From Solihabitans fulvus (lineage in GTDB: Bacteria; Actinomycetota; Actinomycetes; Mycobacteriales; Pseudonocardiaceae): a stretch of 64,000 nt of DNA. The notes beneath the pieces are model-generated. The model worked only from the letters and a program-made list of their open reading frames with translations, searched no databases and was not told where the DNA came from. Location of the stretch: positions 93,730 to 157,729 of the forward strand of contig NZ_VUOB01000061.1 of the NCBI RefSeq assembly GCF_008386585.1. The letters are read 5' to 3'. Shown here piece after piece: positions 32,351-40,827 of the stretch; position 1 is the first letter of the stretch, and each line of letters begins with the position of its first letter. The position numbers and the translations under genes were made by a program.

Positions 32351-33178
32351 ATGTCGGTCGAGGCGTTCGAGCCCGCCCCGCAGGACCTGGTCGTCACGCT
32401 GCTCGGGGCCCACGTCGGGCCGCAGGAGGGGCGACAGGTGTGGTCCGGCGGGCTGGTCGCGCTGCTCGCCGAGTTCGGCTTCTCCGAGGGCGCGGCCAGG
32501 GTCGCGCTCACCAGGCTCGTCGGCCGCGGCCTGCTCGACCGGGTCAGGGACGGCCGCCTGGTGCACTACACGCTCACCCCGCGGATCCGCGCCGTGCTGG
32601 CCGAGGGCGACCGCCGCATCTTCTCCCTCGGCCGCGAGACCCGCCCGGCGACCAGGTGGACCGTGCTCTGGCACGCCATCCCGGAGGATCGCCGCCTCGC
32701 CAGGGAACGCCTGGTGCGCAGGCTGCGTTTCCTCGGCTTCGGCCAGGTGCAGGACGGTACCTGGATCGCCCCGCACGACCGCGAGCGGGAGGTGGCCGAC
32801 CTGCTGGCCGAGCTCGACGTCGGCCGGCACGCCGGCCTGCTGCTCGGCCATCCCGCCGAGGCGCTGGACTTCGGGTCGTTCGTCGCCCGCGTCTGGGACC
32901 TCGACGACCTGGCGGCCCGCTACCGGGCTTTCCTGGCCGACTTCGGCCGGTACCGGTCCGACGCGGCGCGCGCCGCCCTGGACGACCGGGCCGCCCTGCT
33001 GCTGCGCACCAGGCTCGTGCACACGTTCCGGCAGTTCCCGTTCCTCGACCCCGAGCTGCCCGAGGATCTGTTACCCCGACCGGAGCACCGCGCGGAGGCC
33101 GTGATGGTGTTCCACCACCTGTATCCAGCGCTGGCCGAACCGGCTCAGCGGCACTTCGACAGATTGACCACCCCATGA
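32351..33178 (+). CDS. PaaX-family transcriptional regulator
   Basis: Repressor-type protein of 275 aa. N-terminal winged helix (LVVTLLGAHVGPQEGRQVWS, FGFSEGAARVALTRLVGRGLLDR), central domain with WTVLWHAIPEDRRLARERL and RRLRFLGFGQVQDGTWIAP, and PaaX_C helical end (HTFRQFPFLDPELPEDLLP). PaaX-type repressors bind an aryl-CoA thioester (phenylacetyl-CoA in E. coli). Here anthraniloyl-CoA is the logical inducer (inference). Its stop overlaps the dioxygenase ATG, and it is divergent from the degradation operon. Confidence 0.92.
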   Translation: MSVEAFEPAPQDLVVTLLGAHVGPQEGRQVWSGGLVALLAEFGFSEGAARVALTRLVGRGLLDRVRDGRLVHYTLTPRIRAVLAEGDRRIFSLGRETRPATRWTVLWHAIPEDRRLARERLVRRLRFLGFGQVQDGTWIAPHDREREVADLLAELDVGRHAGLLLGHPAEALDFGSFVARVWDLDDLAARYRAFLADFGRYRSDAARAALDDRAALLLRTRLVHTFRQFPFLDPELPEDLLPRPEHRAEAVMVFHHLYPALAEPAQRHFDRLTTP

Positions 33179-33966
33179 CTGACCAGTCCGCCGCGCTGAC
33201 CTACACCTCCTACCTCGCGCTCGACGACATCCTGGACGCCCAGCGGCCCAGGTCTGACGAGCACGACGAGATGTTGTTCATCGTCATCCACCAGGTCTAC
33301 GAGCTGTGGTTCAAGCAGCTGCTGCACGAGCTGCGCCACCTCCAGGGCAGGCTCGCGGAGGGCAACTCCGCGCACGCGCTGCACACGCTGCACCGGGTGC
33401 TGCGGATCCTGAAGGTCGCGGTCGCCCAGATCGACGTGCTGGAGACGATGACGCCGAGGCAGTTCACCAGCTTCCGCACGAGGCTGGACGCGTCAAGCGG
33501 TTTCCAGTCGGCGCAGTTCCGCGAGCTGGAGATCATCCTCGGCCGCCGCGACCGGCGCGCCTTCGCGCACTACCCCGAGGGCAGTGACGCGCGCACGACG
33601 CTGGTCGAGGCGATGACCCGGCCGTCGCTGTTCGACTCCTTCCTGCGCTACCTGTCCGTGCTCGGCTACCCGGTGCCCGAGGAGCGGCTCGACCGCGACC
33701 CCGGCCAGCAGGCCGAGCCGTCCGAGGAGGTCCAGCAGGTGCTGCTGGCGGCCTACCACGACGACCGCGAGGCGGCCCAGGTCGCCGAGCGGCTGGTCGA
33801 CTTCGACGAGGGCATGCAGGAGTGGCGCTACCGGCACGTGAAGATGGTGGAGCGCACCATCGGCGACAAGGCGGGCACCGGCGGCTCCTCCGGCGCGGCC
33901 TACCTGCGCACCACCCTGTTCAGCCCGGTCTTCCCCGACCTGTGGGCCGTGCGGAGCGAGCTGTGA
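33175..33966 (+). CDS. kynA: Tryptophan 2,3-dioxygenase
   Basis: Heme enzyme of 263 aa that opens the indole ring of L-tryptophan to N-formylkynurenine. Diagnostic stretches: YTSYLALDDILDAQRP, FIVIHQVYELWFKQLLHEL, MTPRQFTSFRTRLDASSGFQ, and WRYRHVKMVERTIGDKAGTG with the proximal His, then GSSGAAYLRTT. Length is typical of bacterial TDOs. ATG 33175 overlaps the PaaX stop (ATGA); its stop overlaps kynureninase GTG. First committed enzyme of the local kynurenine pathway. Confidence 0.97.
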   Translation: MTDQSAALTYTSYLALDDILDAQRPRSDEHDEMLFIVIHQVYELWFKQLLHELRHLQGRLAEGNSAHALHTLHRVLRILKVAVAQIDVLETMTPRQFTSFRTRLDASSGFQSAQFRELEIILGRRDRRAFAHYPEGSDARTTLVEAMTRPSLFDSFLRYLSVLGYPVPEERLDRDPGQQAEPSEEVQQVLLAAYHDDREAAQVAERLVDFDEGMQEWRYRHVKMVERTIGDKAGTGGSSGAAYLRTTLFSPVFPDLWAVRSEL

Positions 33967-35156
33967 CGACCCTCGACGAGCTGCGTCGCTCGCCCAACGC
34001 GCTCGCCGCGCACTACTCGCGGTTCCGGGTGGCCGACCGGCTGCTGCTGTCCGGCCACTCGCACCAGGCGTGGCCGGATGTCGCGCTGGAGGGCCAGGTC
34101 CGCGCGTTCGAGGACGCGGCCGAGTGCGTTGACGAGAAGTGGGGTCGGGCCTTCGCCAAGGCCGACGAGGTGCGCGCGGGTTACCGAACGCTGCTCGGCG
34201 ACCCGGCGGGCGAGATCGCGTTGGGCGCCAACACGCACGAGCTGGTGATCCGTTTCCTGTCCGCGCTCGACCTGCCAGGTCGCCCCCGGCTGGTGACCAC
34301 CGACGGCGAGTTCCACACGCTGCGCCGGCAGCTCGCCAGGCTCCGCGAGGCGAGCGTCGACGTGGTCGCGGTGCCGGCGGAGCCCGCCGACACGCTGGCC
34401 GAGCGGCTGGCCGAGCAGATCGACGGCCGGACCGCCGCGGTGTTGGTGTCGGCGGTGCTGTTCGAGACCTCGCGGATCGTGCCCGGCCTCGGCATCCTGG
34501 CCGCCGCGTGCCGGGAGCGGTCGGTCGAGCTGCTGGTCGACGGCTACCACGCGCTTGGCGCGGTGCCGCTGCCCATCCACGACCTCGGCCTCGGGGATGC
34601 GTGGATCGTCGGCGGCGGCTACAAGTACCTCCAGCTCGGCGAGGGCAACTGCTTCCTGCGGTTGCCGAGGCAGGCCGAGGACCTGCGCCCGGTGATCACC
34701 GGCTGGTACGCGGAGTTCGACGCGCTGGCCGAGCGGCGGCCGGGGCTGGTCGGCTACGGCCCCGGCGCGACCCGCTTCGCCGGCTCGACCTACGACCCGA
34801 CCAGCAACTACCGGGCCGCGCGGGTGTTCGCCTTCTTCGCGGAGCAGGGGCTGACCCCGGAGTTCCTGCGGCAGTCCTACCTGCACCAGACCGGCCTGCT
34901 GGCCGAGGAGTTCGACGCGCTGGACGCGCCGGAGGAGCTGATCACCAGGGACCGGACCGCGCCGCGCACCGAGTTCGGCGGGTTCGTGTCGCTGCGCACG
35001 CCCAGGGCGGGGGAGTTGCAGCGGGCGCTGGCCGGGCGCGGCGTACTCACCGACAGCCGCGGCGAGTTCCTGCGCTTCGGCCCCGCGCCCTATCTGTCCG
35101 ACGAGCAGCTCGTGTCCTCGGTGGCCGCGCTCGGTGAGGCGCTGCGGGCGCTCTGA
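33963..35156 (+). CDS. kynU: Kynureninase (PLP-dependent, aminotransferase class V fold)
   Basis: PLP enzyme of 397 aa that should cleave kynurenine to anthranilate and alanine. Fold-type I marks: LGANTHELVIRFLSAL, TTDGEFHTLRRQLARL, LLVDGYHALGAVPLP (Asp contacting PLP) and GGGYKYLQLGEGNCFLR with the Schiff-base Lys. The sequence is a divergent kynureninase; a different class V activity cannot be excluded on sequence alone, but the overlap with tryptophan dioxygenase (GTGA) makes kynureninase by far the best call. Confidence 0.85.
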   Translation: MTTLDELRRSPNALAAHYSRFRVADRLLLSGHSHQAWPDVALEGQVRAFEDAAECVDEKWGRAFAKADEVRAGYRTLLGDPAGEIALGANTHELVIRFLSALDLPGRPRLVTTDGEFHTLRRQLARLREASVDVVAVPAEPADTLAERLAEQIDGRTAAVLVSAVLFETSRIVPGLGILAAACRERSVELLVDGYHALGAVPLPIHDLGLGDAWIVGGGYKYLQLGEGNCFLRLPRQAEDLRPVITGWYAEFDALAERRPGLVGYGPGATRFAGSTYDPTSNYRAARVFAFFAEQGLTPEFLRQSYLHQTGLLAEEFDALDAPEELITRDRTAPRTEFGGFVSLRTPRAGELQRALAGRGVLTDSRGEFLRFGPAPYLSDEQLVSSVAALGEALRAL

Positions 35157-35468
35157 CGGCGCGGCGGGCCTCTCGGCCGTTCGGCCGAACGGGGGAGGGG
35201 CTCGTCCGCGTTCAGTCGTCGTTTGGGTCTATTGCGGCGCGATGTTCGAACGCCGGTCGAACAGTGGCGGAGAACGGCCGATTCTAATGGGTGACGAATT
35301 CACTCTATAAGGGGGGTTGTCGTGTGCTAATGGGCGGGCAAGACTAGCCACGGCACCGCCACTCAGACGACCTCCTTATATCGAATGGAGGACGTCCGGT
35401 ATCACCCTTTCAGGTGTAACGACCACCCATCAAACACCCGTGTGCAACATCTCTCGGAGGAGAATCCC
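35157..35468. other. Intergenic region with a 16-bp palindrome
   Basis: 312 bp without a gene. CCGTTCGGCCGAACGG (35177-35192) is a perfect palindrome 20 bp after the kynureninase stop and may end the operon transcript. The rest is relatively A+T-rich, with a TATAAG-like stretch at about 35305, and probably holds the promoter of the secreted protein gene. GGAGGAG lies before ATG 35469. Confidence 0.5.
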
Positions 35469-36062
35469 ATGAGGAAATCCCCGGCTATGGAACAGGGTTA
35501 TGACGGTCAACGATCCCGTTGGATGAGGAGCAGACGCGGCACGCTGGTCGCACTGTTCGCATTCGTGGCGGCAATGCTCCTGCCGATCACCACCGCCAGT
35601 ACCGCGCAGGCCGCCACGGGCGACCTCACGTGCAACGACGGCAACTTCCAGTTCAACTTCACCCCGGCGCTCGACGCCACGCACACCACCGCGAAGACCG
35701 ACGTCGAGGGAGGCCTGGTGGACTGCACGTCCCCCAATGGAACCTTCTCGAGGCTGAAGTCGGGCGTCAGGGTCGGCAAGGGGGACGCCACCAAGGCGGC
35801 CAGCGCTCCGTGCGCGCCGCTGCCGCAGATGGTGATCCACGAGGACGCCGTGCTGTTCTGGAACACCGGCGAGGTAAGCAAGTTCCACATCACCGTCGAC
35901 ACGACGGTCAATCCGCCCGTCTTCATGGCCGTGTTCACGGACGGTCCGCTGACGGGCGACACGGCCAACGCGTCACCACGGGAGATTCACAGCAACTCCG
36001 ACTGCGCGACGGCCGGACTTCAGTCGCTGACGTCGACCAGCCTTTCGGTGTCCTGGCAATAA
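35469..36062 (+). CDS. Secreted hypothetical protein
   Basis: Exported protein of 197 aa. A long basic N-region (KSPAMEQGYDGQRSRWMRSR) precedes the hydrophobic core LVALFAFVAAMLLPITT and a probable cut after AQA. The mature part is beta-rich with four Cys (DLTCNDGNFQFNF, GLVDCTSPNG, SAPCAPLPQ, NSDCATAGL) that could make two disulfides. I do not recognise a domain. ATG 35469 follows GGAGGAGAATCCC. Bracketed by terminator-like palindromes, so monocistronic. Confidence 0.75.
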   Translation: MRKSPAMEQGYDGQRSRWMRSRRGTLVALFAFVAAMLLPITTASTAQAATGDLTCNDGNFQFNFTPALDATHTTAKTDVEGGLVDCTSPNGTFSRLKSGVRVGKGDATKAASAPCAPLPQMVIHEDAVLFWNTGEVSKFHITVDTTVNPPVFMAVFTDGPLTGDTANASPREIHSNSDCATAGLQSLTSTSLSVSWQ

Positions 36063-36091
36063 CCTGACGGCCGGTGGTCGCGCGGAGCCGG

Positions 36092-36136
36092 CCGGGTGGA
36101 AAAGGGATTGCGTGTGGGCATTCCCTTTCCACCCGG
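36092..36136. terminator. Bidirectional terminator hairpin
   Basis: CCGGGTGGAAA(A)GGGA pairs with TCCCTTTCCACCCGG across a loop of about 12 nt, with one bulged A. It lies between convergent stops at 36062 and 36142. Confidence 0.8.
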
Positions 36137-36141
36137 TTCCG

Positions 36142-36522
36142 TCAGTCGCGAACCTGTTGGAGGGTCCAGGTATTGCCGTCCGGGTCGGCGAAGCCCGCAT
36201 AGGAGACGGTTGGCTTGCCCGGCGCGCTGAGGTCGGTCACCTCGCTGATGTCCACGCCCCGACCGAGCAGCTCCGCGCGTGCCGTGTCGATGTCGGCGAC
36301 CACCAGGTGCAGGCCCCGGACCGAGCCGGGCGGCGTGTCGATGACCCCCACACCGAAGGCGATCGAACAGGCTGATCCCGGCGGCGTCAGCTGCACGATC
36401 CGGAAGTCGTCGCTCACCCGGTGGTCGAAGTCCACCACGAAGCCGAGTTGCCCACTGTAGAAGGACTTGGCGCGATCCACGTCCGCGACGGGGATCGGCA
36501 CCAGCTCCAGCCGAAGGTCCAT
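36142..36522 (-). CDS. VOC (glyoxalase/bleomycin-resistance fold) protein
   Basis: Small metal-binding-fold protein of 126 aa with two beta-alpha-beta-beta-beta modules: LELVPIPVADVDRAKSFYSG and FVVDFDHRVSDDF, then LHLVVADIDTARAELLGRGV and AGFADPDGNTWTLQQV. Glu/His ligands of true glyoxalases are only partly preserved (first module opens with ELVPIPV, no His), so it is more like a ligand-binding or dioxygenase-like VOC protein. ATG 36522 chosen; upstream extension to 36708 overlaps the divergent gene and looks non-coding. Confidence 0.85.
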   Translation of the reverse strand: MDLRLELVPIPVADVDRAKSFYSGQLGFVVDFDHRVSDDFRIVQLTPPGSACSIAFGVGVIDTPPGSVRGLHLVVADIDTARAELLGRGVDISEVTDLSAPGKPTVSYAGFADPDGNTWTLQQVRD

Positions 36523-36649
36523 GACGGGAGTCTGGCGGAGACCAGGGTGGTTCGCCTGTCGGCACGCGGGGCCGTGGCTCAAGGTGATTCTGCGCGACTT
36601 TGACGACGGGTTCGCCCGGCGCGCGGGGCCGTGGTCATATCCTGCCGTG

Positions 36650-38308
36650 ATGGCAGACGATGCGGATGTGATCGTCGTTGGCGCGGGCCTCGCTGGTCTG
36701 GTCGCCACGGCTGAGCTGGCGGACGCCGGCCGACGCGTGATCCTGGTCGACCAGGAACCCGAACAGTCCCTCGGCGGCCAGGCGTTCTGGTCCTTCGGCG
36801 GCCTGTTCCTGGTGAACTCCCCCGAACAGCGCAGGCTCGGCGTGCACGACTCGACCGAGCTGGCCCTCCAGGACTGGCTCGGCTCGGCGGCGTTCGACCG
36901 CGACGACGAGGACCGCTGGCCGCGGCAGTGGGCGCAGGCCTACGTCGACTTCGCGTCGGGGGAGAAGCGCGCCTGGCTGCACGACATGGGAGTGCGCTGG
37001 TTCCCGTTCGTGCAGTGGGCCGAGCGCGGCGGCTACCTGGCAGGCGGGCACGGCAACTCGGTGCCGCGCTTCCACATCACCTGGGGCACCGGCCCCGGCA
37101 TCGTCGAGCCGTTCGTGCGCCGGGTCCTCGCGGCACGGGCCCGAGGGCTGGTCACGCTGCGGTTCCGGCACCGGGTCACGGGTCTGCGCACCGAGGCTGG
37201 GGTCGTCACCGGCATCGAGGGCGAGGTGCTGGAGGCCAGCAACGTCGAGCGCGGGGCGCCCAGCTCCCGCGCGGTCGCCGGGCAGTTCGAGTTCGGCGCC
37301 CAGGCGGTGGTCGTGACCTCCGGTGGCATCGGCGGCAACCACGAGCTGGTGCGCAGGAACTGGCCTGCGCGCGCCGGCAGGCTGCCGCAGCACCTGCTCT
37401 CCGGCGTCCCCGACCACGTGGACGGGCGCATGCTGGAGGTGGTCAACTCCTCGGGCGGCCGGATCGTCAACGCCGACCGCATGTGGCACTACCCCGAGGG
37501 GATCCGCAACCACTCGCCGATCTGGAGCCGGCACGGCATCCGCATCCTGTCCGGCCCATCGCCGCTGTGGCTGGACGCGACCGGCCAGCGGCTGCCCACC
37601 CCGCTGTTCCCTGGCTTCGATGCGCTTGGCACCGTGGAGCACATCGTCAGGGGCGGGCACGAGCACTCGTGGTTCCTGCTGAACCAGCGGATCCTCGGTA
37701 AGGAGTTCGGCCTGTCCGGTTCGGAGCAGAACCCCGACCTGACCGGCCGCGACGCCCGCCTGGTGGTCAAGCGCGCGCTGCCCGGCGCGGTCGGGCCCGT
37801 CGAGGAGTTCGCCAGGAAGTGCGAGGACTTCGTCTTCGGCCGGACCATACCCGAGCTGGCCGCGAAGATGAACGAGCTGGTCGGCGAGCCGCTGATCGAC
37901 CCGGCCGCGCTGGAGCAACTGGTGCTGGCCCGCGACCGGCAGGCGGACTCCGGGCTGGGCAACGACGCGCAGATCGCCGCGACGGTCGCGGCCCGCCGGT
38001 TCGTCACCGACCGGCTGATGCGCGCGACCAAGCCGCACCGGCTGCTCGACCCGGCCGCCGGGCCGCTGGTCGCGGTGCGGCTGTCCATCCTGACCAGGAA
38101 GACGTTGGGGGGTCTGGAAACCGACCTGTCCGGCCGGGTGCTCACCGACTCCGGCGAGCCGCTGCCCGGCGTCTACGCGGCCGGCGAGGCCGCCGGATTC
38201 GGCGGCGGCGGCGTGCACGGATACCGCGCGCTGGAGGGCACCTTCCTCGGCGGCTGCCTGTTCTCCGGCCGGGTCGCCGGCCGCGCGGCGGCGCGGGCGG
38301 TCGGCTGA
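36650..38308 (+). CDS. FAD-binding dehydrogenase (KstD/fumarate-reductase flavoprotein family)
   Basis: Flavoprotein of 552 aa. The dinucleotide motif VIVVGAGLAGLVATAELADA and the acidic end ILVDQEPEQSLGGQAFWSFG open it. The central part has VVVTSGGIGGNHELVRRNWP, and the C-terminal flavin segment reads GVYAAGEAAGFGGGGVHGYR, then LEGTFLGGCLFSGRVAGR. This matches the large FAD-binding dehydrogenase group related to ketosteroid dehydrogenases. Substrate unknown. ATG 36650 has no clear ribosome site; a TATCCT box lies 10 bp before it, so a leaderless transcript is possible. Monocistronic with a strong terminator. Confidence 0.88.
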   Translation: MADDADVIVVGAGLAGLVATAELADAGRRVILVDQEPEQSLGGQAFWSFGGLFLVNSPEQRRLGVHDSTELALQDWLGSAAFDRDDEDRWPRQWAQAYVDFASGEKRAWLHDMGVRWFPFVQWAERGGYLAGGHGNSVPRFHITWGTGPGIVEPFVRRVLAARARGLVTLRFRHRVTGLRTEAGVVTGIEGEVLEASNVERGAPSSRAVAGQFEFGAQAVVVTSGGIGGNHELVRRNWPARAGRLPQHLLSGVPDHVDGRMLEVVNSSGGRIVNADRMWHYPEGIRNHSPIWSRHGIRILSGPSPLWLDATGQRLPTPLFPGFDALGTVEHIVRGGHEHSWFLLNQRILGKEFGLSGSEQNPDLTGRDARLVVKRALPGAVGPVEEFARKCEDFVFGRTIPELAAKMNELVGEPLIDPAALEQLVLARDRQADSGLGNDAQIAATVAARRFVTDRLMRATKPHRLLDPAAGPLVAVRLSILTRKTLGGLETDLSGRVLTDSGEPLPGVYAAGEAAGFGGGGVHGYRALEGTFLGGCLFSGRVAGRAAARAVG

Positions 38309-38319
38309 GCGACCGACCT

Positions 38320-38364
38320 CGCGGGTCCGTGCCGCGCCGAAAGGGCGCGCGGCACGGACCCGCG
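38320..38364 (+). terminator. Strong intrinsic-type terminator
   Basis: CGCGGGTCCGTGCCGCGC (38320-38337) and its exact complement (38347-38364) form an 18-bp perfect stem with a 9-nt loop, 12 bp after the flavoprotein stop. No T-run. Confidence 0.85.
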
Positions 38365-38389
38365 ACGCGGCCGAATGCGCTTTCCGGGG

Positions 38390-38404
38390 CGATAATCATT
38401 ATCG
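38390..38404. promoter_or_regulatory. Fur/Zur-like metal-box palindrome
   Basis: CGATAATCATTATCG is a perfect 7+1+7 palindrome whose core GATAATCATTATC equals the classical Fur-box core; actinobacterial Zur boxes share the xGAxAATxATTxTCx layout. It is the only such A+T-rich site in the region and lies 219 bp before the zinc peptidase ATG. Control of that gene by a zinc- or iron-sensing Fur-family protein is inference. Confidence 0.5.
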
Positions 38405-38622
38405 AGGAATAGTCATAAAAACAGCCCATCGGCTCGTTTGTTGACGGCAGTTCGTCTCCTATCATCGAGTCGGCCGTCCGACGGTCGGCTAGTCCCTGCG
38501 TTCTGCTTCTCTGCTTTCGCTCTGCATTCCCTGCCCCTGTCACCGCCTCCGGCCGAGACGCGCGGACGATCCCGCGCGCCCGCGACGAGGCGGTGTCGTG
38601 GTCCTCCGGAAAGGACGGACTG

Positions 38623-40749
38623 ATGCAACGGCGAACGACCCTTGCCGGTCTGGCCAGCCTCGCGCTGGTCATCGGCATCACCACCGCACAACCCGGGTTC
38701 ATCGGCGAGGCCGCCACCCAGCCGGCGACACCGGCGCACGCGCCGGCCGCCTGCGCCGGCGAGGTCGTCGGCAACGGCGGCTTCGAGAGCGGCCTGACGC
38801 CCTGGGCCCAGAACGACACGATCGTCGTGGACAACACCCAGGGCGAGGCCGCGCACGGCGGCAGCCACCTGGCCTGGCTGGACGGCTACGGCTCGACGCA
38901 CACCGACACCCTCACCCAGCAGCTCGCCATCCCGGCCGACTGCACGCAGGCGAGCCTGTCGTACTGGCTGCACATCGACACCAAGGAAACGGACCCGAAC
39001 ACCGCCTACGACGTGCTGACCGTCTCGCTCGGCGGCACCACGCTGGCCACCTACTCCAACAAGGACGCCGGCAACGGCTACACGCAGAAGACCTTCGACG
39101 TGTCGGGCCAGGCGGGCAAGACCGTCACGCTGACCTTCAACGGCGTCGAGGACTCCTCGCTGGCGACCAGCTTCGCCATCGACGACGTGTCGCTGACCGG
39201 CACCGGTGGCACGCCGTCCGGCCCGACGGTCACCTCGCCCGGCAACCAGACCGGAACCGTCGGCAAGGCCGCCAGCCTCCAGATCTCCGCGACCGACCCT
39301 GGCGGCTCGACGCTGACCTACGGGGCGACCGGCCTGCCGACCGGGCTGTCCGTCGCGGCGAACTCCGGGCTGATCACCGGAACCCCGACCACCGCGGGCA
39401 CCTACTCCGTCACCGTCACGGCGACGAACACCTCGGGGAAGTCGGGCTCGGCGTCGTTCACCTGGACGGTCAACCCGCCCGGCGGCACCGACACCACCAG
39501 AACTCCTTACCAGGCAAGCTATGCGGTCAACCTGACCAGCGACTCGACCGGCGCGCACTGGTCCGGTACCGAGAACGTGACCTTCGCCAACGCCTCGGCC
39601 ACCCCGCTGGCCGAGGCGTACCTGCGGCTGTGGGACAACTACCACGGCAGCTGCCCGACCACCCCGATCACGGTCAGCAACGTGACCGGTGGGACCGCCG
39701 GCAGCCTCGAGGTCAACTGCACCGCGCTGAAGGTGACGCTGCCGACGCCGCTGAACCAGGGGCAGCAGGCCACCATCGGGTTCAACCTGGTGATCGACGT
39801 GCCGGCCAACTCCGACCGGTTCGGCCGGGACGGCGCGTACAGCTTCATCGGCAACGCGCTGCCGGTGCTGGCGCTCAAGGACGGCAGCGGCTGGCACCTG
39901 GATCCCTACACCAACAACGGCGAGTCGTTCTACACGTTGGCCAGCGACTTCAACGTCGTGCTCGACCACCCCACCTCGGTGTTGGTGCCGGCCACCGGCA
40001 CGAGCACCGACCAGCCAGGCACGTCCGGTCGCACGGTCACCACGGCCACGGCGGCCAAGGTGCGTGACTTCGCCTGGGGCGCCGGGCCGTTCGCGAAGCA
40101 GAGCACGACCTCGTCCACCGGCGTCAGGGTGAACACCTACGCCGTCAGCGGCGTGAGTTCCAGCAGCGCCACCAGCATGCTGAACACCGCGGCGCAGGCG
40201 ATGGACTCGCACTCCGCGAAGTACGGCGCCTACCCGTACGGCGAAGTAGACGTGGTGCTGGACAACAACTTCTGGTTCGGTGGGATGGAGTACCCCGGCT
40301 TCATCCTCGAGACGATCAGCAACACGGCCCTGGTGCACGAACTGGCCCACCAGTGGTGGTACGGGATCGTGGGCGACGACCAGTACAACGGCCCGTGGCT
40401 GGACGAGTCCTTCGCCGACTACGCGACGGACGTCTACTTCGGTGACAACGGCGTCGGCTGCTGGAACAACGTGTCGTGGGCCGGCGCGGACGAGCGGATC
40501 ACCAACTCGATGGCGTACTGGGACCAGCACTCCGACCGGTACTCCACAGTGGTCTACGGCTACGGGAAGTGCGCCCTGCACGACCTGGCCGGTGTGCTCG
40601 GCTCCTCGGTGATGGCGCAGTTCCTCAAGGACTACGCGCAGTCGCACTGGTACGGCGTCTCGACCACCGCCGAGTTCAAGGCGGCGGCGCAGGCCCGCAC
40701 CTCGACCGACCTCACCTCGTTCTGGTCGCAGCACAGGATTGTCGGCTAG
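38623..40749 (+). CDS. Secreted M1-family zinc metallopeptidase with N-terminal lectin-like and Ig domains
   Basis: Exported aminopeptidase-like protein of 708 aa. Signal peptide (LAGLASLALVIGITTAQPG), then a carbohydrate-binding-like jelly roll (about 45-195, VVGNGGFESGLTPWAQNDT), an Ig-like He_PIG domain (about 200-290, GLPTGLSVAANSGLITGTPT) and the M1 region. Zinc ligands are H572, H576 and E595 with catalytic E573 (HELAHQWW, then LDESFADY). The exopeptidase GAMEN loop is replaced by FGGMEYPG, so classic aminopeptidase specificity is uncertain. ATG 38623 follows AAAGGACGG. A Fur/Zur-like site lies upstream. Confidence 0.9.
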   Translation: MQRRTTLAGLASLALVIGITTAQPGFIGEAATQPATPAHAPAACAGEVVGNGGFESGLTPWAQNDTIVVDNTQGEAAHGGSHLAWLDGYGSTHTDTLTQQLAIPADCTQASLSYWLHIDTKETDPNTAYDVLTVSLGGTTLATYSNKDAGNGYTQKTFDVSGQAGKTVTLTFNGVEDSSLATSFAIDDVSLTGTGGTPSGPTVTSPGNQTGTVGKAASLQISATDPGGSTLTYGATGLPTGLSVAANSGLITGTPTTAGTYSVTVTATNTSGKSGSASFTWTVNPPGGTDTTRTPYQASYAVNLTSDSTGAHWSGTENVTFANASATPLAEAYLRLWDNYHGSCPTTPITVSNVTGGTAGSLEVNCTALKVTLPTPLNQGQQATIGFNLVIDVPANSDRFGRDGAYSFIGNALPVLALKDGSGWHLDPYTNNGESFYTLASDFNVVLDHPTSVLVPATGTSTDQPGTSGRTVTTATAAKVRDFAWGAGPFAKQSTTSSTGVRVNTYAVSGVSSSSATSMLNTAAQAMDSHSAKYGAYPYGEVDVVLDNNFWFGGMEYPGFILETISNTALVHELAHQWWYGIVGDDQYNGPWLDESFADYATDVYFGDNGVGCWNNVSWAGADERITNSMAYWDQHSDRYSTVVYGYGKCALHDLAGVLGSSVMAQFLKDYAQSHWYGVSTTAEFKAAAQARTSTDLTSFWSQHRIVG

Positions 40750-40770
40750 GAGTTCAGCCGACCGACCGAC

Positions 40771-40810
40771 GCGGAGGGCGTCCCGGCTACGCCGCCGGGG
40801 CGCCCTCCGC
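40771..40810. terminator. Bidirectional terminator hairpin
   Basis: GCGGAGGGCGTCCCGG pairs with CCGGGGCGCCCTCCGC (one G-T pair) around an 8-nt loop, between convergent stops at 40749 and 40828. Confidence 0.85.
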
Positions 40811-40827
40811 CTTTGCTGGGACCGAGG

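Larger units (their letters stand above)
38309..38622. other. Intergenic region with terminator and metal-box palindrome
   Basis: 314 bp without a gene. It contains the terminator 38320-38364, the Fur/Zur-like palindrome 38390-38404 and the presumed leader of the M1 peptidase. TTTGTTGACG near 38429 and TATCAT at 38460 could be promoter elements, but their spacing is poor. Confidence 0.6.
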
